A DNA stretch of 64,000 bases from Diplosphaera chodatii. Its lineage: Eukaryota; Chlorophyta; Trebouxiophyceae; Prasiolales; Stichococcaceae. Within the stretch, counting starts at the first letter, position 1, and every line of letters starts with the position of its first letter. The notes beneath the pieces are model-generated. The model had not been told where the DNA came from. It did no database searches and saw only the letters and a program-made list of their open reading frames with translations. Shown here piece by piece: positions 9,765 to 20,835 of this stretch. The translations under genes and the position numbers were made by a program. The stretch is from NCBI GenBank assembly GCA_032358165.1, contig JAALGY010000033.1:1612001-1676000 (forward strand). Reading direction: 5' to 3'.

Positions 9765-12145
9765 ATGTGTTGCCTGCTGAACAAGCAGGAGGCTCATTCG
9801 TCGACAACTTCCTGCAACATCGCAGGCCGGGCTCTAGCCGAAGGCTGGGAGGTGTTATCCGACAGCTCACACAAGTCGAAGGCCAGCAGCAGCTCCCGGC
9901 TGTCGCTGCACAGCGCGTCGCTCTCAGCGCCCTCCACGCCTCCCACCCCTTCCTCACAGCAGGACGCCAGCGAGCACGCAGCTGAGCTGGCAGCCACTGC
10001 TGCGGCAGCCGATGCAGACGGTAGCCTTGGTCTGGCCGGCCCTGCTGCAGAGCCAGCTCCGGAGGCAGCCCGCTCAGACGTGGTGCCGCCGCTCGCCCTG
10101 CAGTCGGGCATGCAGTCGGGCGTCCTGGTGGACAGCAGCGAGGCAGTTGCCGAGGAGGCTGGCGCCGGGGGCCCGGTGACCATCGTGCTGGTGGGCAGCG
10201 TGGGGAGCGGCAAGTCGGCATGCGGCAACACAGTCCTCGGTAGGGGAGGCACTCCCACCTGTGTTGCCATGCTGTGTTGCCAGAAAGTCACAGGCTGTAT
10301 GACAGCCATAAAAGGTAGTTGCATACTTTGAGGTATGCAAGAGACAGCAGAGGGACCGGCAACGCACAGGATGTTCCAATGTGCAGGGCGCACAGCCTTT
10401 ATCGCAAGGCATGCAGCCGGCCCCGTCACCAAGCAGGGGGAGAAGGCTGTGTTGGAGGCCGACGGACGCGATGTTGTGATCGTCGACACACCTGGTGCGA
10501 GACGCTGCACCTATGCTGCCCCGTCGCTTTGCATGCCCGCCGGCATGTCAGTGGATGTGCTGCCTGCACAGCTGTGGTGGCTCGCATACAATGCCCTCAA
10601 GATGTAAGGTGTCGCCGCAGGCCTGGGGCAGACTGGAAAGCAGGCCGAGCAGGCCCGGCAGGAGGTGGTCAAGGCGCTCTGCGGCGCTGCCCAGCGGGGC
10701 GGCCGCCTGGCCATCGCTCTGGTACGGCAACAGCGACCCCAAGCTTCTTGCGATACCAGCCTGCTGTTCGTCGAGTTCTTCGCTGCCAAGACACAGCAAC
10801 AAAAGTTTTGACATGTAATTGCAGGTGACTTCCGTTGCCACTCCCTTCAACGCCGCGGACCATGCCGCGATCTGCAGCCTGGTTGCCCACTTTGGCGCGG
10901 ACGTGCTCAAGCGCACGCTGCTGGTGTTCACCCACGGCGATGTGCTGGCTGCGGACGGAGCGACCCTCGCTGACTACCTCGCCGACGCACCGCCTGACCT
11001 GCAGGCATGGTGGATGCAAGATTCTGTGTGTCACTCGTGAGGAAAGTTGCGAGCCATACGTTGTTCATGTCGTCACAACGTTGATTGGTAGATTCCGCTG
11101 CAAGCACCTCATCGTGACCACCTGCGGCTGGCGAGCACCACCTGTGGGCGAGCGCCACCTGTGGGCATGTGCAGGCGGTGCTGCAGCAGGTCGGCGGCCG
11201 CACGGTGCTGCTGGACAACCATGCGGCGCCGGAGGCGCGCAAAGCGCAGGCGCGCGCGCTGCTGGCGGCCGTGGACGGCGTGCTGTCGGGCTCGCAGCTG
11301 GGCAGCTTCTCGGCGCCGGCCTGGGCGTCGCCGCTGCCCGCGCCCGCAGCCGGCGCCCTGCGCGCTGACATCAGCGACGACACCGCACCGCACGCCGCCC
11401 TCACCACGGCCCAAGGTCCCGCCTGCCAGTGCACCGCTGCGTGGTTGGGTTCACCACGGACATGTTGACGTGCATGAGAGCAGAAATACACCGCCACCGT
11501 GCTCGAGTGCAATGAGCTCCGTTGCCCTTGCCTGCATGATGCGGCTTGCCAGGGCGCAACAGGAATTAGTATGATCTTTTTTTGGGTGCAGGAAGCTCGC
11601 AAGAGCAGTGCAGCACGCAGGCTGAGCGGCTGGCGGCGGCGCTGGCGGCCAGCGAGGCGCGGCGGGCGCAGCTGGAGCGCACCGTGCGCGACATGCCCCG
11701 CCTGCGCCGCGGCATCGCCTACGCCCTCACCGCCTGGTGCGCCAGCGTCTCATGCCCGAGACGACTGCATTGCTGCCGTGCTGGGTGGCCTTCTTGGGTG
11801 TTGCCGTTGTTGCCACCACCTCGCATGTATCCGCCTGTATACCTCTCTACATTGTGTCGTGCAGTGGTATGCTTGGGCTTCGCATGCTGACCTCCGGCCG
11901 CGAGTCGTCAAGCTGCCGCTCTGCGCTGAAGGCTGGCTATGGCAACATGTGCGTATGGCTCGTACTTCGAATCTGCCTGACTTGCGTACCAACGCATCTG
12001 CCATGGGGCCCAGCCGCACACTGCTCATGCTAATCGAGTCGCTGCTCTTTGCAGGTATGGACCAATCTGCTGGTGGGTTATGCCACCCAGCTACATCTTG
12101 CTGCTCTGCCCGCTGCACGTCGGACATTGCATACTTGTTTCGTGA
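9765..12145 (+). CDS. AIG1/GIMAP-type GTPase
   Basis: This is a septin-related GTPase of the AIG1 (GIMAP) family, usually membrane-associated. Exons are 9765-10239, 10387-10494, 10621-10721, 10825-11004, 11175-11415 and 11592-11736, with less certain exons at 11865-11948 and 12055-12145; the full model is 474 residues in frame. After a low-complexity Ser/Ala N-terminus comes the P-loop GSVGSGKSACGN near residue 143, then DTPG, and the AIG1-specific VFTHGDVL...LADYLADAPPDLQ and RTVLLDNHA. A short coiled coil follows. The protein begins MCC, a possible S-acylation site. The intron after 11004 uses a GC donor (CAG|gcatgg); no GT alternative keeps the frame. The G domain is secure; the two last exons rest only on phase and splice sites. 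Confidence 0.78.
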
Positions 12146-13026
12146 ATGTCGTCTACTCATGAGCAGTGGGTTCCACATGTCATGTCAGCCTGAGTCTCTG
12201 GAGAAGAATCCATACATCTGTTTTTTGCAGGAGCCTGGAGCCTTGCACCTTGGTCACCACCGAGTCGATGCACAGCAGCTCGCTTGGCGCGGTCACGACA
12301 CCGCGATGCGCGGATGTCACGTCCTACTGATGGGAGCGCGCACTGGTGTCCCTCAACAGTCGCAGCAGCTAGCCTCCGCCATGTGGCACGCTGGAGAATC
12401 GTGCTGGGGCATAGCAGATGAGAGGGCAGTACAGTACTGTGTCGGGCGCTTTGTTTGAGCGTTGCCTGGTGTTTGGGCATGCAGTGGGGCCACTGAGGGG
12501 CAGGCGAGGTACAGGGTAGGGGGGCACTGGAGGCCGGGCGGCTCAGAGCAGTGCAGGCCTGCCCTACGTGTACAGATGTGTGATTGTGTACGTTATCTGT
12601 GCAGCGGCGTCGCGGTCATTTGTATACCATGACACTTGTGGCGTGCTCGGGATGGTTAGTTAAGGAGAGTCAACGGCACTTGCTCTTAGTTCGTAGGGGA
12701 CGCTGATGCGGGGTCAGGGCATGTGAGCAGCCAAGCGAGTGTCGAGTGTTATGGCATGCTGGCGTGCTAGGGGGCAGCCATGCATGGTCATTTGTACCTT
12801 TCACTGTACCGTATTTAGGTGTGTGGTGCTGAGTGTGGCTCGAGCTGCAGCAGGGTGGACGTGTAAAGAATCAGGCTCTGGCTGCACAATATGTGATGGC
12901 AGTGCCACAACACGTGCATTGGTACAACAATGGCATGACGATCACCGTGACCTCAGGCTTACAAGCAGCCTGCCACGCGCTCTAGCGGTGACCATTGCAC
13001 TAGTTTGCAGCAGAACAACCTTGCAC
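12146..13026. other. Convergent intergenic region AIG1-type gene / JTB-like gene
   Basis: Two 3' ends face each other over about 0.9 kb. The plus-strand frame at 12739-13038 has no recognisable family. Low-complexity G-rich stretches occur near 12,490-12,540. I see no gene. Confidence 0.4.
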
Positions 13027-13896
13027 TCAAAGCGGTAGCAACGTGCGCATCCCCCACTTCCTCCAGAGCATGACTGGAGTGGAAATGCACAGCAGACCCA
13101 CAACTAACCACTCGAACGCTGCGACACTCAGGCCGGCGCCACTCTCGGCGCTGCAGGGTGCGTAGGAGTCAAACCGCTCTGCGGCCTGGTGCTCGCCCGC
13201 AACAAATGCTTCCAGCATCACCTGCATGTTGACACGACAATGACATATGGACTGCAAGAGACTCATCAACCACTTGCCCTGCTGGATGTGAATGCAACGT
13301 ATGTTGCATGCAGTTGCATCCTCAAGGCAGTATTGTATCACATTGAAGCACCTCATGGAGTGGCGCTTCCTCACTCTTGCCCAGCACACATGTCACTGGC
13401 TTCCGGTACCCGCTCTCTTCGCACGACAGAAGCTTGGCTGAGGCGTGTGCTCCGCCCGTGGGAGGCGGACATGCTTCGCAGGCTCCTGCATGATCAGCAC
13501 CCATGCGGCGATTGTGTCATGCGTGCAGCGCCGCAGGCTTGTTCTCTACACGGGGTCGATGCGTGCATTGGTGATGGGGTGCTACAAGGACAGCCTGCTG
13601 CAACACCCAGTGAGGGACGTGGACAGGGTGGAGCCACTCCAGCAATGAGTTCGCCCTGAGCGCTCACCTGTCACATTGCAGTAGGCATGCATGGCCGCCT
13701 GGTCTAGCTTTGCTGCATCAGGGCTGTCTGCAGTGGCATTGGCGTGCGTGCTGTCATCCGGTGTGCTGCCTGCCGTTGACTGCGTGGGAGCTGCGTCAAA
13801 GCGCCGTCCGCTGTTTTGCGCGACAAGAATGACCAGGAGCAACACCGTCACTCCCGCCCCCGCCGCTAGCCACAGCTTCACAGGCAGTGAAGGCAT
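13027..13896 (-). CDS. JTB-like small transmembrane protein
   Basis: This is a predicted membrane protein of the JTB (jumping translocation breakpoint) family, whose molecular role is poorly known. Exons on the minus strand are 13668-13896, 13352-13485 and 13027-13221, giving 185 residues with matching phases. A hydrophobic signal or anchor lies at residues 10-27 (GVTVLLLVILVAQ). The luminal part carries the JTB cysteine pattern: CNVTGACEAC, LLSCEESGYRKPVTC, and YAPCSAESG. A second transmembrane segment (WLVVGLLCISTPVML) and a short basic tail close the protein. The cysteine spacing and the TGY-like plus terminal TM layout are what I used for the family call, recalled rather than searched. 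The ATG at 13896 is preferred over an upstream GTG in the same frame. Confidence 0.68.
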
Positions 13897-14553
13897 CACT
13901 CATCCATGACCGCGATGTAATGCTTCTGGCGCCTGACACCTTGGCATGAAGAAGTCATGTGCTGCGCAGAGTCCGACAGTACACCCACAGGCAGCGATCT
14001 CGTTCACACGCCTGTGTCGTCACTGTGGTATGCTCTTTGTCGAGGTCAGGATAGTCTCGGATTACAGGTAATCCACAACCTTGAAAGCTGTTGTATCACT
14101 GTAAGGCTGTAAGTGTGTGGGGCACTGGGCACTGGGGTGCTGCAGGATGTAGCGGATGTGCATGTGCCTGCCAGGCTGTCACCAAAGCAAAGGTAGGCTG
14201 CCGCACCCGATCAAGCCGCAAGCAAGCACTACAGTAGCTGAGTATGCACTATATGAACACTCAACCTGTCAGCGAGTCCGGCGACTTTCCCACATCAGGC
14301 ACATCAGACAGGTGTCCGGCCCCCGCAGATTTAGACGTGTTATTGCTAACGTCACTCACTCTTGTGCACCGCTACACCGCAGCCGCACCAATGAATGCGG
14401 GCTGCACGTGCCCCATGCATCCAAATGCAGTACGAACCTGGACAGACTGGATAGAGCCGCAGGACACCATCAGTCATTGGTATGTACATGCAGCCGTGTT
14501 CGTCCGGTGGCCATCCGCCTTGAGACATGCATCTCTACAGCACCGCTGGCCGC
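13897..14553. other. Intergenic region JTB-like gene / phosphate translocator
   Basis: This contains the JTB-like promoter and the translocator 3' UTR. Plus-strand frames at 14156-14633 resemble no protein I know. Confidence 0.4.
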
Positions 14554-16755
14554 TCAGGCAGTCTTGGACTTCTGCGATGCGATGCTGTAGAGGTAGGTGC
14601 CGAATATGGCGAGTGCTGAGCCCGCCCAGTTGAGCGGCGATACCGGGTTCTGCGAAGTAGGATCGCTCTGGTTGACATGCTGCACATCAGTGATCCGCAT
14701 GAAGTGCACAGCCAGAGCAGACTGCGACTTGCTCACCCGGAAGAACAGCACTGAGCTGATCACGACGGCCACCCGCTTCATGGAGTTGCCTGTGTGGGCA
14801 CCAGCGCAGTGTCAGCTAGCGCGCCGGTGGAAGCCTTCACAGCAACTGCCAGCAGCTACGACAGCTTGCCGGAACGCAGCATCACCCACCTACAGACAGT
14901 GTGACGGGCGAGAAGCCCAGGTCCAGCACCAGGTATGAGAACACGTTGTAGGCCTGCACAGCATCCGAAGTGTGCATTGTGCCCTATGCAGGTGCCATGC
15001 AGCGATAGGACACATGTGTACGACAAAAGTATTGAGCAACGGTGGCAACATGTTTGAAGCGCATACCGTATACAGCACGGCGCTGAGGGCCATCATGAAC
15101 ATGAGGTGCTGGTTGCCGACGGAAGCACGGGCGGCCTCGAAGGTGGCGTTCCACTTGTGGCTCTCCATGAAGTAGGCGAGAGGCGCACAGTACACAAATG
15201 CCGCAGACGATAGCAAGATGAAGATGTTGATGCCGCCCAGGGACTGCACACGACAGTGTGCATTACTAAGGCGTGCCTACTTGACAGTCATCAGAACTGG
15301 CCTGCAGTGCCAAGGGCAGGCAGGACCTTGCAACACAGCCAGGACTATACCTTGAACTGTCCCATCATCTTCTTGCTGCATGATACACAAGAGCATAGGT
15401 GATTGTGTGTGCTGAGGCAGATGCAGCCGCGACGGGACAGCCAAGGATTGGCGCCTGCAGAGCAGCACGCTGCTCACCTCACAATGTTGCGCAAGACCAT
15501 GCCAACGTTGGAGGCGCTGGCGTTCAGGAACCCGGGCACGGAAAAGGTGACCTCGTTGAGGGAGGACATCGCGCAGCCGCCAATGATGGGCAGCAGCGAT
15601 GCCCACACGGCCAGTGGCGGGTACGCCTGCCCCAGCAGCGGCGCTGACAGAAGCACCGAGAACACCTGCCACCATCAGCTCAGGCCATCACGAGGTGCAC
15701 ATCACTGCCCGGCATGAAGGCTGTGGTATTGCATAGTGCAGTGTTCGACTCCCGGCGCACCGGCTCTGCCGACTTCACAATGTGTGCAAAGCTGACCGCC
15801 ATGGCGCCGAAAGCGACGCACGCCGTCACGTGCCTGCGCACAGATTGTAACATCTCACAATCGATGTTGTGACGATGATCCTGGCTTGGATGGCACACGG
15901 CAGTGCAGCCAGCGCTTGGCAAGGCTGAACCATCACCCGAGCGTGTGGAATAGTGCCACTGGGGCCAGCGCCTTCCACAGTGCTGGCTCCATCTTTGGCG
16001 CCTGCTGCAGCCGTGTTGCCCACAGCAGCAGGCCCACAATGCCGCTGCCAACTGTGAAGGGTGGCAAGACCAGCGTCTCTGACTGCAGTCCGTGCAGCAC
16101 TGCAATCAATGGGCCTTGGCAGCGTGTCTGGGTGGCGCACCCAGCTGCATGGTGGCGATGAAGTAGGGCGCGGGGAATATGTTCAGCAGCTGCTTATTGA
16201 CGATGTTGAAGTATATGTTGGCTCCTGCAACCAGGTGCTTTCCATCAATTCCCTCGCTGGCTACGATTGGGCACACTTGCAGAGTTCTCTGGCATCCATC
16301 CGCTGTTTCCAGGCAGCACGGCAACACTGAGCGCTCAAGCCAGAGAAAAGGTACTTGCCATACCTGCGATGGGCAAAGTCGAACATGTTGAATGAGTTGA
16401 ACAGTTGACGGTGTGCACGGTCGTGTGTCCTAAACATGACGGAGTACATGCAAGGAGATTGGCCCCACCACAGGAAGATGTACGTCGCCACCTTCAGCCC
16501 TGTTGCTCCGCTGCCGGTGCCCGCATCTGAACCCACTTCTTGCCCGGCCTTGGGAAACTCAGCATTGCCAGATCCACTTGAGAAGCTGGCTGCTGCGCAC
16601 ACTTGCAGTGCTCTGCGTGACACAGGCTTGACGCCTGATCGCCGCTGCAGCGGCACCGCCACTCGCAGTGGCACTACCGCGCGCCTGCTCTGCGGCCTCT
16701 GGATCTGTACAACACTCGCAGATGGAGTCTTCACATGTTGTCGAGCCTGCATCAT
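14554..16755 (-). CDS. Plastid phosphate translocator (TPT/PPT/GPT family)
   Basis: This is an inner-envelope antiporter exchanging phosphorylated C3 or C6 compounds for phosphate. Exons on the minus strand are 16464-16755, 16141-16224, 15937-16051, 15761-15833, 15478-15665, 15351-15375, 15067-15243, 14890-14953, 14737-14789 and 14554-14649, giving 388 residues. A transit peptide of about 80 residues precedes the drug/metabolite-transporter fold. Family motifs include IYFNIVNKQLLNIFPAPYF, HTLGHVTACVAFGAMAVSF, IVKSAEP, SVGNSMKRVAVVISSVLFFR and a C-terminal LYSIASQKSKTA. The Lys-Arg pair in NSMKR is the conserved substrate-phosphate site. The C-terminus is between the PPT and GPT/TPT types, so substrate is undecided. 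Exon 6 is 25 nt. Intron 1 appears to start with GC (GGG|gccaat), the weakest splice site in the model. Confidence 0.88.
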
Positions 16756-17606
16756 GACTCAGTGTGCTAGTCGCTGCAGCTGAGCAGTCCAACAAATTAG
16801 GGATCGTTGCTCTGTCAACACAGTGACGTCAATTGGGATGGTGTGTGGGGTTGGATCGGCGCTGATGGACGTGCAATGCGATCATGAGGTCTTCACGTTA
16901 TATCGTTTTGAGTTTTTGAGGTGCACCCAGTCCGAATGTTGAACTGTCGATTAGTCATGGCGTTAGGTAACCCTGTGCCAGTATTGGCGCCCTTTTGCCC
17001 ATCCCTACAGCCAACACTCTTTCAGTCGGCAATCGTCAGAAGGGGATCTGTTAATACAAGCAGCATGGCACCAGGGAGCAGGGACCGACTGCATCACGAC
17101 GAACCGTTGCTTATATGGAGGAGCACTCAGCTGGCAACTTCACGCCTGCGCAGGCATGAAGTGGAGATACATTTCTCTTGAGGGGTGTCATCACACCATG
17201 CATGCGGCATCGTGAAACACGGTACCCAGGGTAACACATTTGGCAACATGCACCTGCTCCAGCATTGTATGCTGTGCAGATTCACGACTGCCAGAGCTCT
17301 GTCACACATGATTGGCCTTGCATGCGCAGAGACCTGTTGGTGCTGCTTATTACAGCGTATGCCTGGCATCAATGCTCAATACGTTGGCTGCATGTCCCCG
17401 CGGCCCCTACGTGTGTAGCAACATGGCGATGGACAGGAATGGTCCACAGCCGGTCACATGCCTATCACAGACTGAGCAGGCTGCTGGCCGCCAACATGCA
17501 GACCCATCAGATGGGTGCCGTTCCAGAGCGTATGCTGCGCCGCTGCGTTGGCAAATGGATCCATCTGCAGTGGTGCGTAAGCCGGTTTGCTGCAGCAGCA
17601 GCCGCG
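16756..17606. other. Intergenic region upstream of phosphate translocator
   Basis: This holds the translocator promoter and the 3' UTR of mS33. Plus-strand frames at 17265-17975 are the antisense shadow of mS33 and its flank. Confidence 0.4.
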
Positions 17607-18011
17607 TCACTTCCGCTTGGTACGCTTGCCAGCGCCCTTCTTCGGTGGCGCCTTGCCACGCCGCCTCAGCTTGTCCAGCTTTGCCTTTTTCCCTTCCGCT
17701 GTCAGGTCCACGAAGAAGGGGTCCTCACGCTCCAGCTTCTTGTCAGAGCCGTAGTAACTGGCAACCCTGTCACCGACCAGCTTCTTGCGCAGCACCTTGC
17801 GCCCCGACGGCAGGTTGTTGCCGGCGTGATCGCCGAATATACGGTGCCTGATCTCCAGCAGTGTTTGCCCACCGAACAGCTGCTGGTCTGCGCTGGCTGC
17901 AGTGCTGTGCAGCCGGGCGGATGCCGCACCCTGCGCGGCACCTGCCAACGGGGTGCGTGTCACCAGCTGCAATAGCGGGGCACACTGTTGCGCCAGCCGC
18001 CTCAAAAACAT
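17607..18011 (-). CDS. MRPS33: Mitochondrial small-subunit ribosomal protein mS33
   Basis: This is a component of the mitochondrial ribosome small subunit. It is a single uninterrupted frame of 134 residues. The first 35-40 residues are rich in Arg, Ala and Leu and acid-free, fitting a mitochondrial presequence. The core reads RHRIFGDHAGNNLPSGRKVL, then RKKLVGDRVASYY, and ends with the family hallmark KLRRRGKAPPKKGAGKR. Plant homologues lack much of this N-terminal extension and are nearer 90-100 residues. It is head-to-head with Ycf66. The small basic protein with a KxPPKKGxGKR tail fits no other family I know. Confidence 0.9.
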   Translation of the reverse strand: MFLRRLAQQCAPLLQLVTRTPLAGAAQGAASARLHSTAASADQQLFGGQTLLEIRHRIFGDHAGNNLPSGRKVLRKKLVGDRVASYYGSDKKLEREDPFFVDLTAEGKKAKLDKLRRRGKAPPKKGAGKRTKRK

Positions 18012-18527
18012 GAGACTACAGAATTTGGTGGCGGATGAAAGCGGGAGTTGTGGCGTTCAGCCTGCAGCTTGCGAAAACTTGCGCTGTTTGCTTCTCCCCC
18101 TTGCAATGGCATGGCAGATGCTGCTGAGCCAGCGTTCCGGCCTGAGTTTTGATGTTTCAACAGACATCCAAGTACTCTTTGACCAGCATTTAACATGAGC
18201 GGCACAAGCAGACTGGTGGCAGCAAGGCGAGATGGACTTGGCACACGTGTCGATGCCCATTTTCAGCAGGTGCAGATGGTTTACCAACACCTCTGCTGCA
18301 CAACTGATCACATGCCACCGGCTTCCCGTCCGTCATAACCACGATGGTATGGTTGTCTGCAGATTTGCCAGCACGGAGGACAACTGCATCCCAGCGTCAC
18401 AGCAGCGGCCACGGCGGCAGCCCGCTGCCTACAGCAGCCATGGCGACAGCGCCAGACGGCAGTCCTGACGTGCAGACGGCGCCAGCGACGCTGCACCAGG
18501 CGCAGCAGAGCGGCAGGACCACAGGCC
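18012..18527. promoter_or_regulatory. Divergent upstream region mS33 / Ycf66
   Basis: This is a bidirectional promoter region. The frame upstream of the Ycf66 ATG is open for about 35 codons and Arg-rich, so part of it may encode a transit peptide. Confidence 0.4.
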
Positions 18528-19506
18528 ATGGTCAACGTGGACTTCAGCCCAGCGCTGGTGCTCGGGCTGGGCATGGTGGCGGGCGGCGTGCTGCTGTATA
18601 ACGTGCGCATCAACAGGCCTTGGATCTCGAGGGACTACGACGTTGTCATCTCCAGCATCTCCGTCCTCGTCGGCGGCATCCTGATCTTCCAGGTGGGTTT
18701 GCGCTGCGCTGCACATGTCTGCAGGCAGTTGATGCTCTTGCATCAGTGCATCAAGTTATCATGGTTTTCGTAGGGTTGGAGGCTGGACCCGCTGCTCCTG
18801 TTTGGACAGCTGCTCACCGCTGGCACCGCGACTGCTTTTGCGCTTGAGGTGTTCAGGCTGCGGGAGTCTCTCGCCGTGAAGGAGGTGAACTCCGCTCCAT
18901 GGCCTTGCGTGGTGCCGACATGTGCCAAGTGCGAGTGCTCCGTATTCACGTATTGGAACGGCAAGAGGTACAACTTCAGGGCCGCACGGAGGACCCCAGC
19001 GAGGTGGGGAGGTGGCAGCCCATGCAGACTGGCGGCAGGTCATTGCCGCAGCCACAGGACCAGCAGCAGTACCAGCAGTGGAGCAGCATGGACGAACAGC
19101 AGCAAGCGGCGCAGGACAGGTGGCAAGCAACCTACGATGGCCGCCAGGTAGGCCTGTGCTCCCGCCCGCTTTGGTCTGGCTGCAGTTCAGTGCATGTTGC
19201 TGTGTCACAAGGTGCAGTAGGGCAACATGTTGAATGTAGTCTGTGCCGTGGCCTGCTTGCAATTGTTCACTGTCATCTCTGCAGGATGACAGATATGCAG
19301 AGGAAGCAGACAGGTATACAGAGGACAACCTGTACAGCGTGCCAGAAAGCCGGCAACCGGGAGCAGACTTCAGCAGCAGCTCTAGGGACGATGAGCCAGG
19401 CAGCGAGCGTGGTGCTGGCGACAGCAACCAGCGCGGGGCCTCTGGCAGCAGGCAAGTCAGCGGTTGGGGCCGTCGCACTGATTACGATGCAGTTGAGGAC
19501 TGGTGA
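18528..19506 (+). CDS. ycf66: Ycf66 family plastid membrane protein
   Basis: This is a member of the Ycf66 family (cyanobacteria and plastids), an integral membrane protein of uncertain role. Exons 18528-18692, 18774-18884, 18980-19147 and 19285-19506 give 221 residues from this ATG. The start matches cyanobacterial Ycf66: MVNVDFSPALVLGLGMVAGG, a second helix SSISVLVGGILIFQ, then GWRLDPLLLFGQLLTAGTA as helix three. The rest is hydrophilic, rich in Gln, Asp, Arg and Ser, ending in YDAVEDW. In some streptophytes and red-lineage plastids the gene is plastid-encoded, whereas here it has nuclear introns. The Arg-rich frame upstream of the ATG (from about 18,425) may supply the transit peptide by an upstream start or exon. 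The third-exon acceptor at 18979 is inferred from phase. Confidence 0.82.
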
Positions 19507-19854
19507 TTGCGTGTGTGTCCGCCTGTACCTGTGGAGTGTTGCTACTAGAGGCTTCCTGTGAGGGGCAACTCAGAGACAGCGTTTGCAAAGGTTCTCTGAA
19601 CAGAAAGGGACGGCTTCCAAAGGCGGCAGTGTCAAGCCGCCGACTGTATGCAGTCCGGATCTCCCTTTCGCTGGATAGGTGTCCACCCGACTGCCTGTCC
19701 AGCGCAGGCAGCGCTAAACACCTCACCTCCTCTGCACTTTGCACACTTGCACGCGAACGCCCAAAACTTTCTTGCTGACAGCTTACTCCGCGTGGGAGGC
19801 CGCTGCGTCCCCCGCCTTGACAGCCGCATCTGCTTCTGAACAGCTGCTGAAGCC
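19507..19854. other. Intergenic region Ycf66 / VIPP1
   Basis: This holds the Ycf66 3' UTR and the VIPP1 promoter and leader. Both genes concern photosynthetic membranes and are transcribed in the same direction. Confidence 0.45.
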
Positions 19855-20835
19855 ATGAACACGATGCAGCTGCACGCACGCACCGGTGTCGCCCGTCAGG
19901 CGCACACCCGACCAGCACAGCATGTGATGTGCTCAGCTCATGCAGGCGTTCGCCGCCCGCAGCTTTTGCAAAAGCGCATGGACTCAGCATTCTTCAGTGG
20001 GGGGAACTTGCAGCTGGCAGCTGGCAGCACACCGCGCATGTCGCGTAGCGCCGTCATCGTTGAGGCGAACATCTTTGGACGCGTCGGCAGGGTCTTCCGG
20101 TCGTACATGAATGCCATTGTTTCGAAAGCGGAGGATCCAGAGAAGATATTGGAGCAGGCCGTGAATGACATGCAGGGCGACCTCATCAAGATGCGGCAAG
20201 CATCTGCACAGGTGATGGCCTCCCAGAAGCAGCTGGACGTCAAGTACAGCCAGGCGCAGCAGACAGCGGACGAGTGGTATCGGAGGGCTGAGCTGGCGCT
20301 GAATAAGGGCGATGACGACCTGGCCAGGGAGGCACTGAAGCGGCGGAAGGCGTACGCGGACAACGCAGCTCAGATGAAGGCACAGGTAGACGCGCAGCGG
20401 AAGGCAACCGACCAGCTGATCAGCAACACCAGGATGCTGGAGCAGAAGCTGGCGGAGGCCAAGTCGAAGAAGGACACGCTCAAGGCGCGCGCCAAGTCGG
20501 CGGCCGCCAGCAAGCAGATCACGGAGATGATCCAGGGCCTCAACACCAGCAACGCGCTCACCGCCTTCGAGAAGATGGAGGAGAAGGTCATGTCGCTGGA
20601 GGCCGAGTCCGAGTCCACCCTGCAGCTGGCAGCGCCGGACAACCTTGAGCAGCAGTTCCAGGCGCTGGAGGGCGACTCCGTGGACGACGACCTGGCAAAG
20701 ATGAAGGCTGGCCGCCTCAAGAGCGGCAACGGCGCCAAGGCACAGCTGCCGGAGGGCCGCCCATATGACCAGGTCTTCAAGAAGGACGCCATCGATGAGG
20801 AGCTGGACCAGTTGCGGCGTCGCGCCCGCGAATGA
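19855..20835 (+). CDS. VIPP1: VIPP1/IM30 thylakoid biogenesis protein (PspA family)
   Basis: This is an ESCRT-III-related membrane-remodelling protein needed for thylakoid formation and repair. It is one uninterrupted 326-residue frame, unusual for this intron-rich region. Residues 1-68 form a transit peptide. The PspA core starts with the amphipathic helix ANIFGRVGRVFRSYMNAIV, followed by EDPEKILEQAVNDMQGDLIK and a long coiled coil with AREALKRRKAYADNAAQMK. The C-terminal extension typical of VIPP1 rather than PspA is present (residues about 285-326, ending EELDQLRRRARE). The start at 19855 is the first ATG in frame and gives a natural transit peptide. Confidence 0.97.
   Translation: MNTMQLHARTGVARQAHTRPAQHVMCSAHAGVRRPQLLQKRMDSAFFSGGNLQLAAGSTPRMSRSAVIVEANIFGRVGRVFRSYMNAIVSKAEDPEKILEQAVNDMQGDLIKMRQASAQVMASQKQLDVKYSQAQQTADEWYRRAELALNKGDDDLAREALKRRKAYADNAAQMKAQVDAQRKATDQLISNTRMLEQKLAEAKSKKDTLKARAKSAAASKQITEMIQGLNTSNALTAFEKMEEKVMSLEAESESTLQLAAPDNLEQQFQALEGDSVDDDLAKMKAGRLKSGNGAKAQLPEGRPYDQVFKKDAIDEELDQLRRRARE

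Noticed and set aside
11499..12458. 319-codon plus-strand frame over the end of the AIG1-type gene
   Set aside because: It crosses intron sequence and does not match the frame of the conserved exons; codons downstream look random.
14156..14633. Overlapping plus-strand frames upstream of the JTB-like gene
   Set aside because: No family resemblance, no splice-supported continuation, and codon use unlike neighbouring genes.
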